45,097 nucleotides of DNA from positions 1 to 45,097 of the forward strand of contig UQAR01000007.1 in NCBI GenBank assembly GCA_900539095.1, written 5' to 3'. How positions within the stretch are numbered: position 1 is the first letter of the stretch; every line of letters begins with the position of its first letter. The notes beneath the pieces are model-generated. The model saw only the letters and a list, made by a program, of their open reading frames with translations. It made no database searches and had not been told where the DNA came from. Both the position numbers and the translations under genes were made by a program. The stretch is from an uncultured Ruminococcus sp. Its GTDB lineage: Bacteria; Bacillota; Clostridia; Oscillospirales; Ruminococcaceae. Positions 1 through 5,930 of the stretch are shown here, one piece after another.

Positions 1-47
1 GAGATTCGCCTTAGTCTCGTGGGCTCGGAGATGTGTATAAGAGACAG
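1..47 (+). other. Illumina Nextera P7/N701 adapter (not genomic)
   Basis: Bases 1-5 (GAGAT) match the end of the P7 flow-cell oligo, 6-13 (TCGCCTTA) are the N701 index as it appears in the i7 primer, and 14-47 are the Nextera read-2 transposase adapter, ending in the 19-base Tn5 mosaic end at 29-47 (AGATGTGTATAAGAGACAG). The match runs through without a gap, so this is library adapter left on a contig end. Genomic sequence begins at 48. It should not be read as a transposon. Confidence 0.97.
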
Positions 48-114
48 GTTTATAGATGCATGGCTATAAATATCCGGAAATATATAACTAGGTTGTTATA
101 TATAATATGGGCAG

Positions 115-1332
115 TTATTCCTGTCTGTAATCGGCAAGGAAATCTTTCATTTCTTTCATGGAGTATTCAAGGTCCTCAAGCTTAGGCAGATAAACTATCC
201 TGAAATGGTCAGGCTGCTCCCAGTGGAAACCGCCGCCGTGAACAAGAAGTATCTTCTTCTGACGGAGGAAGTCCAGAACGAACTGCTCGTCATTCGTGAT
301 GTTGAAACGCTTTGCGTCTATCTTTGGGAAGATATAGAACGCAGCCTTAGGCTTTACAGCCGACAGACCGTCGATGCTGTTTAGGGCATTGTAGATATAC
401 TCTCTCTGCTCGTAGATACGTCCCCCCGGCAGGAGCAGATCGTCAGTCTTTGTGTAGTCACCAAGAGCATATTTGATTATATACTGGCTCGGTACATTTG
501 AGCAAAGCCTCATGCTTGAAAGCATATTAAGACCCTCGATGTAGCCTTTTACCCTGCTCTTATCTCCGCTGAGGGTCATCCAACCCACACGGAAACCTGC
601 TATCCTGTGGGACTTTGAAAGTCCGTTGAGGGTGATGCAGAAAACATCAGGACAAAGTGATGCGATAGAAGTGTGCTCAACGCCGTCCATAAGAAGTCTG
701 TCATAAATCTCATCTGAGAATATGATAAGCTCGTGGCGTCTTGCCATGTCTGCTATCTTTTCAAGTATCTCTTTCGGATATACCGCACCTGTAGGGTTGT
801 TAGGGTTGATGATAACGATAGCCTTTGTCTTGTCTGTTATCTTCTTTTCCATGTCCTCAAGGTCAGGATACCATTCGGAGCTTTCATCGCAGATATAGTG
901 AACGGCAGTACCGCCTGCAAGGGTAACGGAGGCTGTCCAAAGCGGATAGTCAGGTGCAGGAACGAGCACCTCGTCGCCGTTGTTGAGAAGTCCCTGCATT
1001 ACCATTGTGATAAGCTCAGAAACGCCGTTTCCGGTGTAGATATCGTTAAGACTCTCAACAGGTATGCCCTTGAAGTGTGCATAGTCATAAATAGCCTGTC
1101 TTGCCTCGGTTATTCCCTTTGAATCGGAATAGCCCTGAGCGTTTCTCAGGTTGTCGGTCATTGCCTGTATGATCTCGTCGGGGGCGTTGAACGCAAATGG
1201 TGCAGGGTTTCCGATATTGAGTTTGAATATTTTCTCTCCCCTTGCAATCATTTCGTTTGCCTCGTCCATAACAGGGCCTCTTATATCATAACACACATTA
1301 TCAAGCTTGCTTGATTTTGAAAAAGTTCTCAT
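115..1332 (-). CDS. alaA: Alanine-type PLP aminotransferase (AlaA-like)
   Basis: Fold-type I aminotransferase of 405 residues, expected to interconvert alanine/2-oxoglutarate and pyruvate/glutamate in the cytoplasm. From memory it is very close along its full length to E. coli AlaA (YfbQ), including the N-terminal SSKLDNVCYDIRGP, LNIGNPAPF, PAPDYPLWTA and INPNNPTGAVY stretches. Asp207 (SDEIYD) should contact the pyridine nitrogen and Lys240 (NGLSK) should form the Schiff base; FRIVYLP near the C-terminus holds the carboxylate-binding Arg. The ATG directly follows the stop of the YjbR-like gene with no gap, and its ribosome site (AAAGGGAGC) lies inside that gene, so the two are probably translationally coupled. 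No terminator is visible in the 67 genomic bases before the adapter. Confidence 0.93.
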   Translation of the reverse strand: MRTFSKSSKLDNVCYDIRGPVMDEANEMIARGEKIFKLNIGNPAPFAFNAPDEIIQAMTDNLRNAQGYSDSKGITEARQAIYDYAHFKGIPVESLNDIYTGNGVSELITMVMQGLLNNGDEVLVPAPDYPLWTASVTLAGGTAVHYICDESSEWYPDLEDMEKKITDKTKAIVIINPNNPTGAVYPKEILEKIADMARRHELIIFSDEIYDRLLMDGVEHTSIASLCPDVFCITLNGLSKSHRIAGFRVGWMTLSGDKSRVKGYIEGLNMLSSMRLCSNVPSQYIIKYALGDYTKTDDLLLPGGRIYEQREYIYNALNSIDGLSAVKPKAAFYIFPKIDAKRFNITNDEQFVLDFLRQKKILLVHGGGFHWEQPDHFRIVYLPKLEDLEYSMKEMKDFLADYRQE

Positions 1333-1701
1333 TTATAAAGCTCCCTTTCGCTTTTTGGTTTTACTTTTATCTGACCTCTTTGTAAGCTCAAAGCTTTGGA
1401 GGGTAAGATCTTCTATTTCTTCTCTTGGCACGTCGCTGTCAAGATACAATGTTATCCAGTGCACCTTGTTCATATGGTAAGCCTCAGTCACGCCTTCATA
1501 TATCTTTTGATAAAATTGTACCTCTTCAGGGCGGAGTTTCAGATTAACTATCCACCTGTCATTGTGGAGCATCATAAGCCCGAACCACTTTTTAGTGTCC
1601 GAATGACGTAAAGCCGTTGTCTGAAAGTCCTCATTGAAAGGCTGGTCATATTTTGCACCTGCAATGGAACTGCAAAAGTCAAGATATTCTTCTTTTGTCA
1701 C
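1333..1701 (-). CDS. MmcQ/YjbR-like small protein
   Basis: Protein of 122 residues resembling the MmcQ/YjbR (CyaY-like fold) family: an N-terminal helix (TKEEYLDFC), the FGLMMLHNDRWIVNLKL segment and a C-terminal HWITLYLDSDVPREEI segment are typical. These are small cytoplasmic proteins sometimes called DNA-binding, but their role is not established. I chose the GTG at 1701 because AAAGGTAGG sits just upstream; a longer reading to 1788 would run back through the promoter (-10 at 1760-1765) and adds residues unlike the family. First gene of a two-gene operon with alaA. The C-terminus is lysine-rich. Confidence 0.8.
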   Translation of the reverse strand: MTKEEYLDFCSSIAGAKYDQPFNEDFQTTALRHSDTKKWFGLMMLHNDRWIVNLKLRPEEVQFYQKIYEGVTEAYHMNKVHWITLYLDSDVPREEIEDLTLQSFELTKRSDKSKTKKRKGAL

Positions 1702-1759
1702 AGAAACACCTACCTTTGCCAAGTATAGCAAGCGTACTCGTTTAATAGTACACCTTATT

Positions 1760-1788
1760 ATAATAGCACTGCTTTGACCCTCTGTCAA
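1760..1788 (-). promoter_or_regulatory. Sigma-A promoter for yjbR-like/alaA
   Basis: On the minus strand TTGACA (1788-1783) is separated by exactly 17 bases from TATTAT (1765-1760). Transcription would start near 1752, giving a leader of about 50 bases to the GTG at 1701. This placement also argues against the longer upstream start of the YjbR-like gene. Confidence 0.75.
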
Positions 1789-1801
1789 GACGGAAACAAA
1801 G

Positions 1802-1837
1802 AAAAAAGCTGCCCCGATAACTCGGGACAGCTCTTTT
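1802..1837 (-). terminator. Rho-independent terminator of htrA
   Basis: Read on the minus strand, AGCTGTCCCGA, a four-base loop and TCGGGGCAGCT form an 11-position stem with one mismatch, followed by TTTTTT. It lies 46 bases past the htrA stop. The other strand also has TTTT after the stem, but no plus-strand gene ends here. Confidence 0.85.
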
Positions 1838-1882
1838 CCTGAAGTAAAAGAATATGAAAAAATATGAAGAAAGCTTTGTTAT

Positions 1883-3358
1883 TTAGAAACCGTAGCCGTA
1901 ATTGTAGCCGCCAAGGCCATTGCCATAGTTTCCATAGTAATCATCGTAGTTATTGTTGTTATCATTGTTGTCACTGTTCTGGTCGCTGTTGTTTGACTCG
2001 GAAGTATCCTCAGTGGACTCTCCAAGAACAACGTCAACGTTTATCATCTTCTTGTTTCTGTATATAGTAAGCTGAACAGTGTCGCCGACTTTGCACTTGT
2101 TCTTTATCTCGTTTAGCTCGTTGATGTTTGAGATAACAGTGCCGTTTATACCTATTATAATATCGTTCTCCTGAATACCGGCCTTTTCAGAACCGCTGCC
2201 CTCAGTAACTTTCTTTACCAAAAATCCCTGTGGGATTCCATAGTATGAAGAGTATGCACTTGTGATGTCGCTGCCTGAAATACCAAGGCTAGGTCTGCCT
2301 GTAACGTAACCGTTCTTCATAAGGTCCTCAATGATAGGAAGTGCCTCGTCGATAGGGATAGCGAAACCAAGTCCCTCGCCTACTGAGGAAGATACCTTCG
2401 CAGAAGTGATACCGATTACCTGACCGTATGCGTTGATGAGCGGTCCGCCTGAGTTACCGCTGTTGATAGATGCGTCTGTCTGAATGAGGTTCATCGTTCT
2501 GTCCTCAACTGTAAGAGTTCTGTCTGTTGCGGAGATTATTCCTGCTGTTACAGAGTTTGCAAGTGAGAAACCAAGCGGGTTGCCTATTACGATAGACGCT
2601 TCGCCCACCTGAAGGTCAGCAGATGTGCCGAACTCAGCGGCTGTAAGTCCCTTTGCGTCGATCTTCAAAACTGCGATATCAGTCTGAGTATCCTTTCCTA
2701 CCAGTGTAGCTGTGTAGGTGAGGTTGTCCTCTGTGCTTTCAGAGCTGTCATCAGAACTCTTTTTGCTGTCGTCAGACTTGCTTGAAGAATCGTTGTAGCT
2801 GTCAGGGAGCACAACTGAGATAGACTGTGCACCGTCAACAACGTGTGCGTTAGTTACAATGTAACCGTCCTCGCTCATTACGATTCCTGAACCTGTTGCA
2901 GTACCGTTTGAAAGGATACAAGAGATACCAACAACGGAAGGCGATACCTTCTTTACTATCTCAGGGATAGTAAGTGCGTCAGACGGAGTTGAAAGCTGCT
3001 GGATAGTTGGCAGGTTTGAACGGTCAACTGTGCTCTTTGTGCTGTTTGATGAGCTGTCGTCCTTTGAAACAACTGTGCCGTTGTTTGAAGAACCTACAGC
3101 GTTCTTGCCTGTCACAAGATTGTAGCCCACGATAGAAGTCGTACCGATAGCCGCAACGCAAAGCACTGCGATGATACCGGAAAGTATCTTCTTGCCTTTG
3201 GACTTCTTCTTGTTAGGGTTATATGTGAACTCATTCATGCCGCCAGCCTGAGCCTGATACTGATTGTATCCATTCTGCTGTGTAAAGCCGTTTTCAAAGT
3301 TGTTATTGTTGTTATTATTGTTATTGTTGTTGAAGTTGTTATTACCATATTCATTCAT
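1883..3358 (-). CDS. htrA: Membrane-anchored HtrA/DegP-like serine protease
   Basis: Protein of 491 residues. Order: Asn-rich N-terminus (long poly-Asn run within about residues 6-20), Lys-rich stop, one membrane helix (about 60-82), Ser/Asn linker, trypsin-like protease domain (about 135-335), one PDZ domain (about 345-445), and an Asn/Asp/Tyr/Gly-rich tail. Catalytic triad: His172 (TNAHVV), Asp227 (TDIAVL), Ser303 (GNSGGPL). The protease domain should face outside and degrade or sense misfolded envelope proteins. A Ser/Asp-rich stretch of about 25 residues (187-212) interrupts the fold between His and Asp. The ATG at 3358 is preceded by a perfect AGGAGG at 3367-3372 with 8-base spacing; ten extra upstream codons were excluded. 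Monocistronic, with its own terminator. Confidence 0.93.
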   Translation of the reverse strand: MNEYGNNNFNNNNNNNNNNNFENGFTQQNGYNQYQAQAGGMNEFTYNPNKKKSKGKKILSGIIAVLCVAAIGTTSIVGYNLVTGKNAVGSSNNGTVVSKDDSSSNSTKSTVDRSNLPTIQQLSTPSDALTIPEIVKKVSPSVVGISCILSNGTATGSGIVMSEDGYIVTNAHVVDGAQSISVVLPDSYNDSSSKSDDSKKSSDDSSESTEDNLTYTATLVGKDTQTDIAVLKIDAKGLTAAEFGTSADLQVGEASIVIGNPLGFSLANSVTAGIISATDRTLTVEDRTMNLIQTDASINSGNSGGPLINAYGQVIGITSAKVSSSVGEGLGFAIPIDEALPIIEDLMKNGYVTGRPSLGISGSDITSAYSSYYGIPQGFLVKKVTEGSGSEKAGIQENDIIIGINGTVISNINELNEIKNKCKVGDTVQLTIYRNKKMINVDVVLGESTEDTSESNNSDQNSDNNDNNNNYDDYYGNYGNGLGGYNYGYGF

Positions 3359-3449
3359 GATGAAAACCTCCTGATATGTAAGCGGCATGAGCCGTCGTAT
3401 TGCAATTTTTATCCGCCCCCCAAGGGGCTTTCTTGTTTCGTTATCTAAT

Positions 3450-3478
3450 ATTATACTGGTTTATGTGAAAACTGTATG
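3450..3478 (-). promoter_or_regulatory. Candidate htrA promoter
   Basis: On the minus strand TATAAT lies at 3455-3450; 17 bases upstream is CATACA (3478-3473), a poor -35 match. The perfect -10 and a position about 90 bases before the htrA ATG are the support. A short GC hairpin (GCCCC/GGGGC, 3415-3428) lies in the resulting leader. Confidence 0.4.
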
Positions 3479-3741
3479 ATAAATAGGACAATGTTTAATG
3501 TTTTTTTGTGGGAAGAGAATTCCATATTACGGTCATTTTTCTTCACAATGGTCTTTTTATTATAGGTTAAAATTGCACAAATGCCCTTTTGGACGATTTT
3601 TTTACGTCGACCTTTATCCATTGTCAAGAACCGTTTTGCTTTTGCATATTTTAAATAAATAAATCAAATGTTTTTTGTGCATATCGGTAGAAACATTGCG
3701 GCTTTTATATGTACAAATGTAAAATTATTATTAATTATATC

Positions 3742-3779
3742 TGAAAATCCTGATAGCAACAGGGTTTTCAACTTTTTTT
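3742..3779 (+). terminator. Orphan terminator-like hairpin
   Basis: TGAAAATCCTG (3742-3752) pairs with CAGGGTTTTCA (3760-3770) over 11 positions with one G-U pair and a 7-base loop, followed after two bases by seven T residues (3773-3779). No plus-strand gene lies upstream, so it either ends an unannotated small RNA or blocks antisense transcription from the htrA side. Confidence 0.5.
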
Positions 3780-3868
3780 GACAAGTTTTCTTGCGAAATG
3801 CACAAAAAACGGTTTTGGGGTTTGTTTAAGGTGACTAAATCCTCCGCAAGCCTAGTTTTTATGGTATC

Positions 3869-3880
3869 TTAAACGTTTAA
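3869..3880. promoter_or_regulatory. LacI-family-like operator palindrome
   Basis: TTAAACGTTTAA is a perfect 12-base palindrome with the central CG typical of LacI/GalR-family operators. It ends five bases before the -35 box of the consensus promoter. It does not fit the CcpA cre consensus at the outer positions. The regulator is not encoded in this window. Confidence 0.4.
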
Positions 3881-3885
3881 TATCC

Positions 3886-3914
3886 TTGACAAAATCCTGA
3901 TATATTGATATAAT
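3886..3914 (+). promoter_or_regulatory. Perfect consensus sigma-A promoter of the ABC ATPase operon
   Basis: TTGACA (3886-3891), 17-base spacer, TATAAT (3909-3914). Transcription should start near 3921, leaving a leader of about 260 bases before the first ATG at 4181. A promoter this close to consensus usually needs a repressor or leader control, and nearby palindromes are candidates. Confidence 0.85.
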
Positions 3915-3949
3915 TAAGATTAGCTAAATAAGCCCTTTTCAGCATTTTT

Positions 3950-4023
3950 CATAAATTTATGGGCTGATTTGCATAATTTATAGCCTCTGTTTTGAACATA
4001 TTGTACAAGAAATACAATATGTT
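3950..4023 (+). promoter_or_regulatory. Two palindromic elements in the operon leader
   Basis: CATAAATTTATG (3950-3961) is a perfect 12-base palindrome about 30 bases past the likely start site. At 3995-4023 an 11-base perfect inverted repeat (AACATATTGTA, 7-base spacer, TACAATATGTT) follows. Either could be a repressor site or an RNA hairpin; the second is the stronger. No riboswitch class was recognised. Confidence 0.45.
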
Positions 4024-4180
4024 GTGGTCGTTGCGTGCTCGTGACACGATATGTGAATAATGCACAAATTTTTTTACTGAAGTTTGAGTATATTACATAC
4101 GTCAAAATCACCAATGGTGCGGCGGTCGGAAGAGGGGAAGAAGATAAGAGAAGTTTCTGTGTGATAAGGAGATGTGCGGT

Positions 4181-4858
4181 ATGGATACTATACTTTCAAC
4201 TGAAAATCTGTGCCGTGATTTCAAAATAGGCGACGGCAGTGTTGTGAATGCACTGAAAAATATCAACATAGAAATAGAAAAAGGCAGGCTGACGATCCTG
4301 AGGGGACGTTCGGGAAGTGGCAAGACCACGCTTATAAATATTCTCGGTGCACTTGACAAGCCAACAAAGGGCAAGGTCATGTTCGGCGGAAAGGATATCA
4401 CAAGACTTTCTGAGAGAGCGAGAGATGATATAAGGCGTTATAAAATGGCGTTCGTGTTCCAGTCGGTGGCACTTATGTCGGGAATGACCGCTTATGAGAA
4501 CGTGGATTTCGGGTTGAGGCTTGCGAAATATCCTTACGAGGAAAGAGATAAACGAACGAGGGAATGTCTGCGAAACGTGGGGCTTGAAAAGCGAATGTTC
4601 CACCGTCCGAGCGAAATGTCCGGCGGAGAACAGCAGCGTGTGGCTATAGCAAGGGCTATCGCTCATAAGCCTGATATAATCTTTGCGGACGAGCCTACCG
4701 CCGAACTTGATACGGCGACGGCACTTCACGTTGTAAAGCTTTTCAAAGAGCTGGTGGCAAGAGATGAGATGACCATTATAATGACGACTCACGACCCCAG
4801 CATGATAGATATAGCTGATAAGGTTTATACATTGGAGGATGGTGAGATAGTTGAGTGA
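4181..4858 (+). CDS. ABC transporter ATPase, LolD/MacB type
   Basis: Single nucleotide-binding domain of 225 residues. Walker A 42-49 (GRSGSGKT), Q-loop Gln94, signature 146-150 (MSGGE), Walker B 166-171 (IIFADE), H-loop His204. The MSGGEQQRVAIARA form and lack of a TOBE extension place it with LolD/MacB/FtsE-type ATPases, which drive FtsX-type permeases, rather than with MalK-type sugar ATPases. The likely membrane partners are the adaptor and FtsX-type permease at 17962-22023. The start at 4181 was chosen because AAGGAG (4166-4171) is nine bases upstream; the ATG at 4172 touches that site. It overlaps the next gene by eight bases, so the two are translationally coupled. Confidence 0.9.
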   Translation: MDTILSTENLCRDFKIGDGSVVNALKNINIEIEKGRLTILRGRSGSGKTTLINILGALDKPTKGKVMFGGKDITRLSERARDDIRRYKMAFVFQSVALMSGMTAYENVDFGLRLAKYPYEERDKRTRECLRNVGLEKRMFHRPSEMSGGEQQRVAIARAIAHKPDIIFADEPTAELDTATALHVVKLFKELVARDEMTIIMTTHDPSMIDIADKVYTLEDGEIVE

Positions 4859-5798
4859 TGAACTTGATACTATTGTAGCTGCCAACAATGATAAATATAT
4901 GATACGGTGTGAAAATCTGGTGAAGATATACAAAACTTCTGATGTTGAGGTAGTTGCACTTCAAGGACTTGACCTAGATGTCGAGCGTGGAGAGCTTATG
5001 GCTATCGTGGGAAACTCAGGAAGTGGCAAATCGACACTGCTCAATATGCTTGGAGGTCTTGATAAACCTTCGGCAGGAAGTCTTTATGTGGACGGCAAAG
5101 ACCTTTTGAAGTTCACTGATAAGGACTATATGGAGTATAAAAGAAACACCGTAGGCTTTGTGTGGCAGAATAATGCAAGAAATCTTGTGCCGTATCTTAC
5201 GGCTGTACAAAATGTTGAGCTGCCTATGCTGCTCAACGGCGGTCATAAGAGAAGGCAGAAAGCACTGGAGCTGCTCGACAGAGTGGGGCTGCTGAAAAGG
5301 AAAAACAGCAGGCTCGACCAGATGTCGGGAGGCGAACAGCAGAGAGTTGCAATAGCTATTGCACTGGCAAACGATCCGAGATTGCTGCTGGCAGATGAAC
5401 CAACAGGCTCGGTGGATACAAAGACTTCCAATATGATACTTGATATATTCAAGGAGCTGAACAGGGACGAAAAGATCACTGTTGTAATCGTTACTCATGA
5501 CGTAAAGCTCGCAGACCATATCGACAGAGTGGTGGCTATCAGAGACGGAAGAACGAGTTCCGAGATCGTAAGAAAACGTTCTTATGTGGAGGAACTCAAC
5601 GAAATGGGAGATATCGTGCTGGTTGAGAACAGCGAGGAAACGGCTCATGAAGAGCTTATCGTGCTGGACAGGTCGGGACGCTTGCAGCTCCCTAAGGACT
5701 TTATGGACGCTCTTGAGATAAAAGGCGGAGATAAAGTCAAGGTCGAACTTGATGAGAACGGCGATAAACTTGTGCTGTTCAGATCGGGGGGGACATAA
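4851..5798 (+). CDS. ABC ATPase (LolD/MacB type) fused to an AbrB-like domain
   Basis: Protein of 315 residues. ATPase domain about 17-238: Walker A 54-61 (GNSGSGKS), Q-loop Gln106, signature 158-162 (MSGGE), Walker B 178-183 (LLLADE), His216. After a linker, residues 269-310 look like a SpoVT/AbrB swapped-hairpin domain (LDRSGRLQLPKDF, then a GDKVKVE strand and a closing KLVLF strand). AbrB domains bind DNA as dimers; here it could be a dimerisation module or a regulator tied to transport. It starts with TTG at 4851 inside the preceding gene, with GGAGG 12 bases upstream; no better in-frame start exists before residue 17. It may form a heterodimer with the preceding ATPase. Confidence 0.85.
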   Translation: MSDELDTIVAANNDKYMIRCENLVKIYKTSDVEVVALQGLDLDVERGELMAIVGNSGSGKSTLLNMLGGLDKPSAGSLYVDGKDLLKFTDKDYMEYKRNTVGFVWQNNARNLVPYLTAVQNVELPMLLNGGHKRRQKALELLDRVGLLKRKNSRLDQMSGGEQQRVAIAIALANDPRLLLADEPTGSVDTKTSNMILDIFKELNRDEKITVVIVTHDVKLADHIDRVVAIRDGRTSSEIVRKRSYVEELNEMGDIVLVENSEETAHEELIVLDRSGRLQLPKDFMDALEIKGGDKVKVELDENGDKLVLFRSGGT

Positions 5799-5834
5799 CT
5801 TTCATTTTTCTTTATTCCCGTGGGGGATCACATA

Positions 5835-5862
5835 TTGAAAGAGGTTCTATACTATTTATATT
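5835..5862 (+). promoter_or_regulatory. Candidate promoter for the solute-binding protein operon
   Basis: TTGAAA (5835-5840), 16-base spacer, TATATT (5857-5862), about 70 bases before the GTG at 5931. There is no terminator between the ATPase gene and this point, so read-through from the upstream promoter is also possible. Confidence 0.45.
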
Positions 5863-5930
5863 AGAATGTAATTAAGTAGGCTTGATTCTCGCAAAACCAA
5901 AAGCAAATTATTTAGAAAGGTGGATTCATA

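Larger units (their letters stand above)
3373..4165. other. Long divergent intergenic region
   Basis: About 790 bases of AT-rich sequence between divergently transcribed htrA and the ABC ATPase operon. No reading frame with a ribosome site and recognisable protein was found. It holds the candidate htrA promoter, a terminator-like hairpin (3742-3779), a perfect consensus promoter (3886-3914) with a 12-base palindrome just upstream, two further palindromic elements in the leader, and four copies of the octamer TGCACAAA (3574, 3799 and 4061 forward; 3674-3681 reversed). Confidence 0.7.

Noticed and set aside
29..47. Tn5-like mosaic end as a natural transposon terminus
   Set aside because: It is continuous with the Nextera adapter and N701 index; there is no transposase or target-site duplication.
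1702..1788. Upstream extension of the YjbR-like gene
   Set aside because: The extension overlaps a TTGACA-17-TATTAT promoter and adds residues unlike the family; a GTG with a ribosome site fits at 1701.
3415..3428. GCCCC/GGGGC hairpin as a terminator
   Set aside because: Only five pairs, no clean T-run, and it lies in the htrA leader with no gene ending there.
3868..3882. CcpA cre site at the TTAAACGTTTAA palindrome
   Set aside because: The outer cre positions (TG and CA) do not match; only the CG core does.
4035..4229. A 64-codon plus-strand reading frame in the ABC operon leader
   Set aside because: No ribosome site, no recognisable protein, and it overlaps the real ATPase start in another frame.
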